Part shown: piece by piece, positions 6,956-17,665 of the stretch
How the letters are laid out: every line of letters starts with the position of its first letter
Position numbering within the stretch: the first letter of the stretch is position 1
NCBI RefSeq assembly: GCF_001905795.1
Contig: NZ_LIXJ01000015.1
Coordinates: 109,539-173,538, forward strand
Reading direction: 5' to 3'
Length of the DNA: 64,000 bases
Origin: Streptomyces sp. CB01580
Lineage (GTDB): Bacteria > Actinomycetota > Actinomycetes > Streptomycetales > Streptomycetaceae
Translations under genes and position numbers: made by a program
The notes under the pieces: model-generated
The model's input: only the letters and a program-made list of their open reading frames with translations
Told to the model about the DNA's origin: nothing
Database searches by the model: none

Positions 6956-7930
6956 TCAGGACATGGCGAGCGGCGCGCCACCCCGGAGCAGCGATCCGCC
7001 CAGCGGGGTCAGCGTGTGCAGGACCGAGCTGCCGTGCCGCAGCGTGTGGATCAGACCGGCCTCGCGCAGCACACAGGCGTGCTGGCTCGCGGAGGCGAGC
7101 GATATCCCGGCGCGGAGGGCGAGTTCGCTGGTCGTGCAACCATTGCCGATGACCCGCAGCACGGTCGAGCGGGTGTTCCCGAGGAGCCGGCCGAGCCAGG
7201 GGCCCGGTTCGGCGAAGACCGGGGCGCGGGAGTGCGTGACCGGGTAGACGAGGACGGGCGGGAGCCGCTGGTCCCGGTAGACGACCGGGGTGACTCGGCA
7301 GAAATAGGACGGCTGGAGCAGCAGTCCCCTGTCGTTCAGATGGATCTCGCGGTCGAAGGGATAGTCGGCCTCCAGCACGGGCGGGCGCCAGCGGATCATG
7401 GGCGGGAGGGAGGCGAGCAGCTCCTCGGTCCCGCCGTCCAGGAGGGCGCGGCCACGGACGGCGCGGTCGGCCTCGACGCTGGACCGGATGTGCGGCCAGT
7501 AGGGTTCGATCGCGGCGCGGTGATAGGCGCGCAGGGCGTCGGCGAGTCGACCGAGCGGCTCGACCCGCCCGTCCAGGACCCGGCCCGACATGCGACGTCC
7601 GGCGTCCAGCAGGGCCAGTTCGTCGCGTATCCGGCCGGGCGGGGTGTCGCGCAGCGCCTCTATTCCGGTGTCGATGGTGTACGGATCGCCGCTTTCCTGA
7701 GAAGGTGTCAGGAAGTCCGGGAAATAGCCACGCGGTGGAATCACGGCAGCCAACAGGCGTACTTCATTGTTCAACCGTGGCCGGGTTTCTTTACGCCATT
7801 CCCCGAACACCGTCGAACCGCGCCGGTCCCGCAGCCGGTGGAAACTCAAAATGGTTTCCCACAGCGCGTCCGGCCGAGTGGCCATCCGCACCTTGGACAG
7901 GTCCACTCCGGACATGTGGATACGCAGCAC
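6956..7930 (-). CDS. ArsR/DUF5937-like winged-helix transcriptional regulator
   Basis: A 324-residue protein with a long N-terminal domain (about 1-230) like the DUF5937 part of Streptomyces regulators, and a C-terminal ArsR-type winged helix. In the latter, NTRSTVLRVIGNGCTTSELA, ISLASASQHACVLREAGLIH and a wing ending RHGSSVLHTLTPLG are visible (about residues 245-315). No metal-binding Cys cluster is obvious. GTG at 7930 is preceded by a GGTGGGGG site; an ATG at 7915 is an alternative. Targets are unknown, and the neighbouring upstream region is dyad-rich and could be its own operator region. Confidence 0.75.
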   Translation of the reverse strand: MLRIHMSGVDLSKVRMATRPDALWETILSFHRLRDRRGSTVFGEWRKETRPRLNNEVRLLAAVIPPRGYFPDFLTPSQESGDPYTIDTGIEALRDTPPGRIRDELALLDAGRRMSGRVLDGRVEPLGRLADALRAYHRAAIEPYWPHIRSSVEADRAVRGRALLDGGTEELLASLPPMIRWRPPVLEADYPFDREIHLNDRGLLLQPSYFCRVTPVVYRDQRLPPVLVYPVTHSRAPVFAEPGPWLGRLLGNTRSTVLRVIGNGCTTSELALRAGISLASASQHACVLREAGLIHTLRHGSSVLHTLTPLGGSLLRGGAPLAMS

Positions 7931-8356
7931 CGGGCCCCCACCTGTTGCACGTGCAATTACCCCCACCCAAGGGTATGCGACCCATAACAGCACGTCACCA
8001 CGGGGTTTCGGCCAGAGGTGAAACGTCTCGCCTCCGCACGTCGCCACCGGAAAGCTGTACGGCGTCGGGTGCGTATCCGGAGCCACCGGAAGAGCGAGTG
8101 AAGGCCGTGGGGGGTTTTGCTCGTTCGGCGGCGGTCGGCGACGGTGCGGCTCCGCACCCGACGGGGGTAAGCCGGGGTGCGGTCCGTGGGTGGGGATCCA
8201 CGGGCCGTATCCCGGTCCGTTACGGGTACCCCGCTCGCCGCGGCACCGTGGCCCTTTCGGCCCTGCCGCCGCGTTACCGCATCGGTTACGGGATCCCGAT
8301 CCGATACCGGCCCATATCTTTCTGCATTGAACAAACTTCTTGCATTGAAGAACAAA

Positions 8357-8385
8357 GAAATGGCACAGAATCGCACAGCCATTTC
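8357..8385. promoter_or_regulatory. Perfect 8-bp dyad in AT-rich island
   Basis: GAAATGGC and GCCATTTC arms are separated by 13 bases that contain CACAG twice. The low GC around it is unusual for this chromosome and suggests an operator or promoter region. Confidence 0.4.
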
Positions 8386-8509
8386 ACCGCCCCTAGCCGG
8401 AGCGACGGCGCAGGCGCGCGAGCACCCAGGCGGACAGGCACGCAGGGACTCGGGCACGCAGGGACTCGGATGGAAGCAGCCGGAAGGCGGCACACGGCCG
8501 GGGCGGAAC

Positions 8510-8543
8510 GAGGCGGCGGCCCCTGTGCGGGGGCCGCCGCCTC
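8510..8543 (-). terminator. Terminator downstream of ppdK
   Basis: Perfect 14-bp arms GAGGCGGCGGCCCC and GGGGCCGCCGCCTC around a 6-base loop, about 125 bp past the ppdK stop. Confidence 0.65.
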
Positions 8544-8669
8544 GAGAGTTCCGGCTCCGGAGGTCCGGTGCCGGAATTCCCGGTACCGGAAGTTCCGGGG
8601 CCGCCGCCGGGGCCGCTGAGGGGTACGAACCGGCGGGCGGCGGCCCCGGAAGTCGGGGGACGGACCGCG

Positions 8670-11417
<2,748 letters not shown>

Positions 11418-11466
11418 GGGTCTCGACTCCTCGAAGACGCGGTGGCTGCCCTGACGGCGAGGAACA

Positions 11467-11491
11467 TACCCAGATCGAAGGTGTCTGGGTA
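11467..11491 (-). promoter_or_regulatory. Operator-like dyad upstream of ppdK
   Basis: Perfect arms TACCCAGA and TCTGGGTA with a 9-base spacer, centred about 60 bp upstream of the ppdK start. Size and symmetry suit a dimeric repressor site; the regulator is unknown. Confidence 0.5.
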
Positions 11492-11776
11492 CGTCCACTT
11501 GCGCGTCATGGGGGCGCAGCCACTCGTCCGCCAGCAGATCGAAAGTGACGCAGCCCGTCCTCCCACCGAAGAAAAGCGTTCACCTCTTGAACACATCACC
11601 ACTCGCCGCAGTCAATAATCTCCCTTTCGACCACTCTGCGCAACGGAAGCGTCGATCGATCAAAATACGAGCCACTGGCACCGAGTGCCATCATTTGAGA
11701 AATGCACCCCTCAAAATTGCGCTCATCTGAGCGGGTCGACTCTCAGGGTGGCGAGAATCACTCTACGAGCGGCGCT

Positions 11777-11954
11777 CAGATGTCACCATCTGGACACGTG
11801 AAAAGCGCTCGCCGGTCACGCACAGATCAATAAGGACTAGCTCAGCGTGAGCAAAGCCGCTTCGCGGCATGCGCCACGGGTGCATTCGCATGCCCACCCG
11901 GCCGAATATCGCCGAATCTGGCCGAATCCAACGCTCAGATGAGTACGCCATCTG
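11777..11954. repeat. Two CAGATG/CATCTG dyads
   Basis: CAGATG-N4-CATCTG at 11777-11792 and CAGATG-N7-CATCTG at 11936-11954, both preceded by CGCT. A third CGCTCAGATGAGC occurs inverted at 11721-11733. Confidence 0.5.
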
Positions 11955-12031
11955 TAGCGGCACGCGGTGCCTCATGTGCGGGAGGGGCGCAGGCGTCGGG
12001 AGGGGCGCGGGACGCCGGGCCGCGGAAAGGT

Positions 12032-12070
12032 CGAGGGCCCGCCGGGGAGTACGTTCCCGGCGGGCCCTCG
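12032..12070 (-). terminator. Terminator of dusB
   Basis: Perfect 15-bp arms CGAGGGCCCGCCGGG and its complement around a 9-base loop, about 40 bp past the dusB stop. Confidence 0.8.
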
Positions 12071-12110
12071 GCGCCGTCGCAGGCCCTTGGAGGCCGTCCG
12101 CGACCAGCAC

Positions 12111-13259
12111 TCAGCCGCCCGATGTGTCCAGTTCCGCGTCCGCGCTCACGCCCGCGCAGTCGTAGGGGTCCTTCAGCCAGCCGTCCGGCAGCACCACGCG
12201 GTTGTTCCCCGAGGTGCGCCCGCGCGGCCCGTCGGCGCCGTCCGGCCACGGCTGGTCCAGGTCGAGCTCGTTCAGCTGCGAGCCCAGCTCGTCCAGCGAG
12301 GAGGTGACCGCCAGCTTCTTGCGCATCTCCGAGCCGACCGAGAAGCCCTTGAGGTACCAGGCGACGTGCTTGCGGAAGTCGATCACGCCCCGCGCCTCGT
12401 CGCCGAGCCACTCCCCCAGCAGCGTCGCGTGCCGCAGCATCACGTCGGCGACCTCGCGCAGCCGGGGCTCCCGCCTCGTACCCGTGCCCTCGAACGCGCT
12501 CACCAGGTCGCCGAACAGCCAGGGACGGCCCAGGCAGCCGCGCCCGACGACCACGCCGTCGCAGCCGGTCTCGCGCATCATCCGCTGCGCGTCGTCCGCG
12601 CACCAGATGTCGCCGTTGCCGAGCACCGGAATCTCCGGGACGTGCTCCTTGAGCCGGGCGATGGCGTCCCAGTCGGCGGTGCCGCCGTAGTGCTGGGCGG
12701 TCGTCCTGCCGTGCAGGGCGACCGCCTTGACGCCCTCCTCGACGGCTATCCGGCCGGCGTCGAGGTAGGTGAGGTGGTCGTCGTCGATGCCCTTGCGCAT
12801 CTTGATGGTGACCGGCAGATCGCCCGCGTTGGAGACCGCCTGGTCGAGGATCGCGCGCAGCAGCGGCCGCTTGTACGGGAGCGCGGAGCCACCGCCCTTG
12901 CGGGTCACCTTGGGGACCGGGCAGCCGAAGTTCAGATCGATGTGGTCGGCGAGGTCCTCGTCGACGATCATGCGGACGGCCTTGCCGACGGTGACCGGGT
13001 CCACCCCGTACAGCTGGATCGAGCGCGGGGTCTCGCTCGCGTCGAAGTGGATCAGCTGCATGGTCTTCTCGTTGCGCTCGACCAGCGCCCTGGTGGTGAT
13101 CATCTCGCTGACGAACAGACCCTTGCCCCCGGAGAACTCCCGGCACAGGGTGCGGAACGGGGCGTTGGTGATGCCGGCCATGGGGGCGAGCACCACCGGC
13201 GGCTGCACCGTGTGCGGGCCGATCCGGAGCTGCGGGAGCGAGGGGGCGAGCGTGGTCAT
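12111..13259 (-). CDS. dusB: tRNA-dihydrouridine synthase
   Basis: A 382-residue flavoenzyme reducing specific uridines in tRNA to dihydrouridine. The FMN-binding TIM barrel opens with VVLAPMAGITNAPFRTLCRE. The catalytic Cys sits in LNFGCPVPKVTRKGGGSAL (about residue 113), and the phosphate-binding GNGDIW and VVVGRGCLGRPWLF follow. The C-terminal helical domain ends in an Asp/Ser-rich tail. ATG at 13259 has GGAGC upstream; an in-frame opening to 13349 is less likely. It is followed by a strong terminator, so it is probably monocistronic. Confidence 0.93.
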   Translation of the reverse strand: MTTLAPSLPQLRIGPHTVQPPVVLAPMAGITNAPFRTLCREFSGGKGLFVSEMITTRALVERNEKTMQLIHFDASETPRSIQLYGVDPVTVGKAVRMIVDEDLADHIDLNFGCPVPKVTRKGGGSALPYKRPLLRAILDQAVSNAGDLPVTIKMRKGIDDDHLTYLDAGRIAVEEGVKAVALHGRTTAQHYGGTADWDAIARLKEHVPEIPVLGNGDIWCADDAQRMMRETGCDGVVVGRGCLGRPWLFGDLVSAFEGTGTRREPRLREVADVMLRHATLLGEWLGDEARGVIDFRKHVAWYLKGFSVGSEMRKKLAVTSSLDELGSQLNELDLDQPWPDGADGPRGRTSGNNRVVLPDGWLKDPYDCAGVSADAELDTSGG

Positions 13260-13359
13260 TGCTCCATTGTCGCGTACGGCGCGGAACGGTCCGCCTCGGT
13301 CCGTGGCATGAAGTACCCCGTCCGGCCCCGCCCGGTCGGCAGGGTTCATTAGTTAACCG

Positions 13360-13365
13360 TACTAT
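13360..13365 (+). promoter_or_regulatory. Putative -10 of the DHA2 transporter (leaderless)
   Basis: TACTAT ends six bases before the ATG at 13372. The surrounding AGTTAACC AT-rich patch stands out from the GC-rich background and may hold an operator. Confidence 0.45.
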
Positions 13366-13371
13366 CGATGT

Positions 13372-14856
13372 ATGCCCGAGCTCAGTCACCGCCGACGGCA
13401 ACTGGTGCTGGCGATCTGCTGCATGAGTCTGCTGATCGTCAGTCTCGACAACACGGTCCTGAACGTCGCCCTTCCCTCCATCCAGAAGGAACTGCACGCC
13501 ACCGTCGCGGGCATGCAATGGACGATCGACGCCTACACCCTGGTGCTGGCCTCGCTGCTGATGCTCGCGGGGTCCACCGCCGACCGGATCGGACGTCGCC
13601 GGGTGTTCCAAACCGGGCTGGTCCTCTTCACCCTCGGCTCGCTGCTCTGCTCCCTGGCACCGAACCTGGAGTCGCTGGTGGCGTTCCGGATGGTGCAGGC
13701 GGTGGGCGGTTCGATGCTGAACCCGGTCGCGATGTCGATCATCACCAACACCTTCACCGACCCGCGCGAACGGGCGCGTGCCATCGGGGTGTGGGGCGGC
13801 GTGGTCGGCATCTCGATGGCAGCGGGTCCGCTGGTCGGCGGGCTGCTGGTGGACTCGGTCGGCTGGCGCTCGATCTTCTGGGTCAATCTGCCCGTCGGCC
13901 TCCTCGCGCTGCTGCTCACCTGGCGCTACGTCCCCGAGTCCCGCGCCCCGAAGCCGCGCCGCCCGGACCCGGTGGGGCAACTGCTGGTGATGGCGCTGCT
14001 CGGCTCGCTGACGTACGTGATCATCGAGACGCCGACGGTGGGCTGGACCGCGCCGCATGTCCTGGGACTCGCCGTGCTCGCCGTCGCAGCTCTCGCCGGG
14101 CTGTTGCTGTACGAGCCGCGGCGCACCGAACCCCTCATCGACCTGCGGTTCTTCCGCAGCGCCCCGTTCAGCGGGGCCACCGCCATAGCGGTCTGCGCGT
14201 TCGCCGCGCTGAGCGGGTTCCTGTTCCTCAACACGCTCTACCTGCAGAACGTGCGCGGACTGAGCGCACTGCACGCCGGTCTGTACATGCTGCCGATGGC
14301 GGCCCTGACCTTCGTCTGCGCCCCGCTGTCCGGACGGCTCGTCGGTGGCCGGGGGCCGCGGCTGCCCCTGCTCGTGGCCGGGACGGCCATGACGGCGTGC
14401 GGGCTGATGTTCGCCGCGTTCGAGGCGGAGACGGACAACGTCCTGCTGTTCACCGGGTACGTGCTGTTCGGCATCGGCTTCGGCATGGTGAACGCGCCGA
14501 TCACCAACACGGCCGTCTCCGGGATGCCCCGCGCCCAGGCCGGGGTGGCCGCGGCCGTCGCCTCGACCAGCCGTCAGGTCGGCGGGACGCTCGGGGTCGC
14601 CGTGATCGGCGCGGTGCTCGCGGCGGGCGTGGCCGGGACCGGATCGCCGCGCGGCTCCGCGTACGCGGCCGCCTTCGTGGACGCGGGCAGGCCCGCCTGG
14701 TGGATCATCACCGGATGCGGGCTGTGCGTCTTGCTGGTGGGGGCGCTGACGAGCGGGCGCTGGGCACGGGAGACGGCGCGCCGGACCGCCGTACGCCTGG
14801 AGGCCCGGACGGCCGCCCATGTCGGGAAGCAGCCCTCGGCGAGCTCCCGGGCCTGA
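13372..14856 (+). CDS. DHA2-family MFS drug efflux transporter
   Basis: A 494-residue, 14-segment major facilitator of the DHA2 (EmrB/QacA) type that exports hydrophobic compounds in exchange for protons. Family motifs are LDNTVLNVALPSIQKEL in segment 1, the motif-A-type loop ADRIGRRRVFQTG, and the motif-C-type GVVGISMAAGPLVGGLL. A basic C-terminal tail ends SGRWARETARR onward. No regulator gene adjoins it. The ATG is very close to a TACTAT -10, consistent with a leaderless transcript. Substrate is unknown. Confidence 0.9.
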   Translation: MPELSHRRRQLVLAICCMSLLIVSLDNTVLNVALPSIQKELHATVAGMQWTIDAYTLVLASLLMLAGSTADRIGRRRVFQTGLVLFTLGSLLCSLAPNLESLVAFRMVQAVGGSMLNPVAMSIITNTFTDPRERARAIGVWGGVVGISMAAGPLVGGLLVDSVGWRSIFWVNLPVGLLALLLTWRYVPESRAPKPRRPDPVGQLLVMALLGSLTYVIIETPTVGWTAPHVLGLAVLAVAALAGLLLYEPRRTEPLIDLRFFRSAPFSGATAIAVCAFAALSGFLFLNTLYLQNVRGLSALHAGLYMLPMAALTFVCAPLSGRLVGGRGPRLPLLVAGTAMTACGLMFAAFEAETDNVLLFTGYVLFGIGFGMVNAPITNTAVSGMPRAQAGVAAAVASTSRQVGGTLGVAVIGAVLAAGVAGTGSPRGSAYAAAFVDAGRPAWWIITGCGLCVLLVGALTSGRWARETARRTAVRLEARTAAHVGKQPSASSRA

Positions 14857-14904
14857 AGCCGCTCCGGCCCCGCTCCGGCCGCCGGGCGGGGCGGCGCCAC
14901 CGAG

Positions 14905-14932
14905 TGGCACCACTTGGCACCATCTGGCACCA
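14905..14932. repeat. Three TGGCACCA iterons at 10-bp spacing
   Basis: TGGCACCA at 14905-14912, 14915-14922 and 14925-14932, each exactly one helical turn apart. Further copies closer to the next gene are TGGCACCA at 15063-15070 and TGCCACCA at 15077-15084. They precede a gene for a ribbon-helix-helix protein. Confidence 0.75.
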
Positions 14933-15091
14933 CCCCGCACACCCACAGGCGCATGAGCAGGCGTGGCGCCACCACGACTCACCCCGCCCCCATCACGTTT
15001 TCGCAGGTCAGAGCGATCACCCTCGCACCATCCCCGCATGCGACACCATCAGGGCTTGCACATGGCACCACAATGATGCCACCATGACGCC

Positions 15092-15607
15092 ATGGACCTC
15101 ACCCCGTATGTCGACACCCTGCGCCGCGAACTCACGGTGGCCGCCGAAGCCGGCGGGGAAGACGCCCGCGAGCTGGCCGAGCGGCTCACCGCTCCTCTGG
15201 AGTCGGCGACCCGTCTGACCATGCTCAATGTCCTCTCCGCCGCGATGGACGAGATCACCCGCGAGCTCGCCCCCGGCTCGGTCGACGTGCGGCTGCGCGG
15301 GCTGGACCCCGACTTCGTGGTGACGCCACCACCCGGCGGCGGCGTCACGGAAGCGGCCGTCGCACCCGTCGAACCGGTCAGGGCGCAGGCGCCCGCCGAC
15401 AGCGACGAAGGCGGCACCGCCCGCGTCAATCTGCGTCTGCCGGCACACCTCAAGGCGCGGGCCGAGGAGGCCGCGAGCCGCGAGGGCCTGTCGGTCAACG
15501 CGTGGCTGGTGCGGGCCGTGTCGGCCGCGGTCGACGGCGGCGCGCGAGCGCGCACCCCGCAGAAGTCCCGCACCACCGGACAGAGCTTCACGGGCTGGGT
15601 GCGCTAG
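15092..15607 (+). CDS. Ribbon-helix-helix (HicB/Arc-like) DNA-binding protein
   Basis: A 171-residue protein. Residues 1-75 form a helical domain (MDLTPYVDTLRRELTVAAEA onward). A Pro/Ala linker follows, then a ribbon-helix-helix motif at about 110-150: ARVNLRLPAHLKARAEEAA and GLSVNAWLVRAVSAAV. The tail is basic. Streptomyces homologues are often annotated as HicB-family antitoxins, but no HicA toxin gene is adjacent, so a role as transcriptional regulator of the downstream ABC operon and itself is more likely (inference). TGGCACCA repeats lie directly upstream. The TAG stop is part of the CTAG end of a palindromic element. Confidence 0.78.
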   Translation: MDLTPYVDTLRRELTVAAEAGGEDARELAERLTAPLESATRLTMLNVLSAAMDEITRELAPGSVDVRLRGLDPDFVVTPPPGGGVTEAAVAPVEPVRAQAPADSDEGGTARVNLRLPAHLKARAEEAASREGLSVNAWLVRAVSAAVDGGARARTPQKSRTTGQSFTGWVR

Positions 15608-15657
15608 TGCTGCGACCGGAAACGTTCACCGGCAAACCTTTCCGGCCACAGCACTAG
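15604..15657. repeat. CTAG-bounded palindromic element, short form (54 bp)
   Basis: Both ends read CTAGTGCTG inward. Each half continues CCGGAAA then (C/G)GTT(C/T)(A/G)CC. It begins inside the stop codon of the preceding gene. It closely resembles the arms of the element at 47383-47548. It may also act as a hairpin between cotranscribed genes. Confidence 0.7.
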
Positions 15658-15745
15658 CCGCGCCCGCGCCCGCGCCCGCTCCACTTCACCCACACCACGT
15701 CCCACCAGCGGGGACGCCCCAAGGACTCATGAGGACGGTACAGCC

Positions 15746-16588
15746 ATGCCTTCTTTCGACACTCCCGAACCGATTTTGGTCACCGCACACGTCGGCGCCG
15801 GCTCGATCCGGTTCACCGCGAGCGACCGCCTCGACACGGTCGTCGAGGTGCGGCCCGCCGGCCCGAAGCAGAGCAAGGACGTGCGGGCCGCCGAGCAGAC
15901 CGAGGTGGTGTACGCGAGCGGCGTCCTGACCATCAGGACGAAGCAGCGCTACTTGATCGGCCCCACCGGCGCCGTCGACGTGTCGGTCGAGTTGCCCGCG
16001 GGCTCGCGCGTCGACCTGACCGGCTCCTGGACCCAGGTGGTGGGCGAGGGCCGCCTGGGCGAGGTCCAGGTGAAGACCTCGGGCGGAAACGTCCGCCTCG
16101 ACATGACCGGGCCGCTCCAGCTGAACGCCTCCCACAGCTCGGTCTTCATCGACCGGATCGAGGGTACGGCGGGGATCACCACCAGCTCCGGCAACCTGCG
16201 CGTCGGCATCGTCGACGGTTCCGCCGTCCTGAAGAACTCGCACGGCAACACGACCGTCGCCGCCGTGACCGGCGACCTCCGGGTGAGCGGCGCCCACGGC
16301 GACATCGACATCGAGCGTGCCGAGGGCTCGGTCACCGCCACCACCGCCCACGGCGCCCTGCGCGTCGCCGAGGTCACCGGTGGGGTCGTCCACCTGGAGA
16401 CCGCCTACGGCGGCATCGAAGTCGGCGTCCGCGAGGGCACCGCAGCCTGGCTCGACGTCAGCTCCGAGCGCGGGCAGGTGCACAACGCACTCGCCGACTC
16501 CGCCCCGCCGACGGAGACCGAGAACACCGTCGAGGTCCGTGCCCGGACCCGCTGGGGCAACATCGACATCCGCCGCGCCCGGGCCTGA
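15746..16588 (+). CDS. DUF4097-family beta-strand repeat protein
   Basis: A 280-residue protein built almost wholly of short beta-strand repeats, as in DUF4097 putative adhesin-like domains. Examples are TSGGNVRLDMTGP, HSSVFIDRIEGTAG, SSGNLRVGIVDGSA and AHGDIDIERAEGSV, giving a right-handed beta-helix-like pattern through residues 80-240. No signal peptide or membrane segment is seen, so it is probably cytosolic. It lies 60 bp before a DrrA-type ATPase gene, an arrangement common in Streptomyces, suggesting a linked role in envelope stress or export. The molecular function is unknown. Confidence 0.8.
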   Translation: MPSFDTPEPILVTAHVGAGSIRFTASDRLDTVVEVRPAGPKQSKDVRAAEQTEVVYASGVLTIRTKQRYLIGPTGAVDVSVELPAGSRVDLTGSWTQVVGEGRLGEVQVKTSGGNVRLDMTGPLQLNASHSSVFIDRIEGTAGITTSSGNLRVGIVDGSAVLKNSHGNTTVAAVTGDLRVSGAHGDIDIERAEGSVTATTAHGALRVAEVTGGVVHLETAYGGIEVGVREGTAAWLDVSSERGQVHNALADSAPPTETENTVEVRARTRWGNIDIRRARA

Positions 16589-16648
16589 GCACCGGCCCGC
16601 GGACTCGCCCGCTCCCCCATCACCTCAGCCCTCGAACGGGAGGACCCC

Positions 16649-17665
16649 ATGCCCTCTTCTGTCATGCCCACACCAAGGACGGCCGGTTCGCGACCGCCCG
16701 CCGCCGTCTCCACCGTCGGTCTGCGTAAGTCGTACGGCGCCAAGACCGTGCTCGACGGCATCGATCTGCACATCCCGGCCGGGTCCGTGTTCGCGCTGCT
16801 CGGACCGAACGGCGCCGGCAAGACCACCACCGTGCAGATCCTGTCCACGCTCGTCGCCGCCGACGGCGGGCAGGCCCTGGTCACGGGCCACGACATCGCC
16901 ACGTCACCGGACGAGGTGCGCGCCGCGATCGGCGTCACCGGGCAGTTCGCCGCCCTCGACGACCTGCTCACCGCCGAGGAGAACCTGCTCCTCATGGCCG
17001 ACCTGCTGCGCCTCGGCAAGCACGAAGGCCGGTCCCGTACCCGGGAACTGCTTCAGCGGTTCGACATCGCGGACGTCGCGCACAAGCGGGCTGCCACCTT
17101 CTCCGGCGGTATGCGGCGCCGGCTCGACATCGCCATGACGCTGGTCGGCGACCCCCAGGTGATCTTCCTGGACGAGCCGACGACCGGGCTCGACCCGCGC
17201 AGCCGCCGCACCATGTGGGACACGGTGCGCTCGCTGGTCGCGGGCGGCACCTCCGTCTTCCTCACCACCCAGTACCTGGAGGAGGCCGACCACCTCGCCG
17301 ACCGGATCGCCGTGCTCGACGGCGGCCGGATCATCGCCGAGGGCACCGCGGACGAGCTCAAGGCGCGGATCCCCGGCAGTCACGTACGGCTGCGGTTCAC
17401 CGACCCCGCCGAGTACGAGCGCGCGGCCGCCGCCTTCCCCGGCGCGGCCCGCGACGACGAGAACCTCGCCCTGCGCGTGGCGGGCGACGGCGGCATCGAC
17501 GCGCTGCGCGCCCTGCTCGACCGGCTCGACGCCGTCGGCATCCGGGCCGCCGACTTCTCCGTGCACACCCCCGACCTCGACGACGTGTTCCTCGCCCTGA
17601 CCGGCGACGGCGCCACCGGCACCGGTACCACCTCCGCGCTTCACATCAAGGAGACCCTGCGATGA
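16649..17665 (+). CDS. DrrA-type ABC exporter ATP-binding protein
   Basis: A 338-residue ATPase of the daunorubicin-resistance (DrrA) type that powers export by the membrane protein encoded next. Walker A is LLGPNGAGKTTTVQ (about residues 50-63). The signature FSGGMRRRLDIAMTLVGDP (about 150) runs into Walker B VIFLDEPTTGLDPRSR, and the switch region is TTQYLEEADHLADRIAV. The C-terminal 90 residues match the DrrA extension (ADFSVHTPDLDDVFLALTG). It overlaps the permease gene by ATGA, indicating translational coupling. The substrate is unknown. Confidence 0.95.
   Translation: MPSSVMPTPRTAGSRPPAAVSTVGLRKSYGAKTVLDGIDLHIPAGSVFALLGPNGAGKTTTVQILSTLVAADGGQALVTGHDIATSPDEVRAAIGVTGQFAALDDLLTAEENLLLMADLLRLGKHEGRSRTRELLQRFDIADVAHKRAATFSGGMRRRLDIAMTLVGDPQVIFLDEPTTGLDPRSRRTMWDTVRSLVAGGTSVFLTTQYLEEADHLADRIAVLDGGRIIAEGTADELKARIPGSHVRLRFTDPAEYERAAAAFPGAARDDENLALRVAGDGGIDALRALLDRLDAVGIRAADFSVHTPDLDDVFLALTGDGATGTGTTSALHIKETLR

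Larger units (their letters stand above)
7931..8669. other. Long intergenic region with hairpins and an AT-rich island
   Basis: No supported gene. From left to right: GTTACGGG-type repeats (about 8219-8300); an AT-richer stretch with TGCATTGAA twice (8323-8331, 8341-8349); a GAAATGGC/GCCATTTC dyad (8357-8385); and the ppdK terminator (8510-8543). The upstream part presumably carries the regulator gene's promoter. Confidence 0.55.
11418..12031. other. Long dyad-rich region upstream of ppdK
   Basis: No supported gene in about 610 bp, and lower GC than its surroundings. It contains TACCCAGA-N9-TCTGGGTA (11467-11491), TGGCAC-CGA-GTGCCA (11676-11690), CTCATCTGAG (11722-11731), two CAGATG/CATCTG dyads (11777-11792, 11936-11954) and three GCCGAAT repeats (about 11901-11928). 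The left part must hold the ppdK promoter. The right part could hide a small RNA, but no transcript structure was certain. Confidence 0.55.

Noticed and set aside
8286..8495. 69-codon minus-strand frame in the ppdK-regulator gap
   Set aside because: No ribosome site, no family similarity, and it covers the dyad region, so it is not called as a gene.
11676..11690. TGGCAC-CGA-GTGCCA as a CIRCE element
   Set aside because: CIRCE needs 9-bp arms and a 9-bp spacer; this has 6-bp arms and a 3-bp spacer and no heat-shock gene nearby.
11935..15039. Minus-strand open frame of 1034 codons
   Set aside because: Runs across dusB and the MFS gene in the wrong frame and strand; no domain recognised.
15092..15607. 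HicA-HicB toxin-antitoxin locus
   Set aside because: A HicB-like ribbon-helix-helix protein is present but no small HicA-type toxin gene lies on either side.
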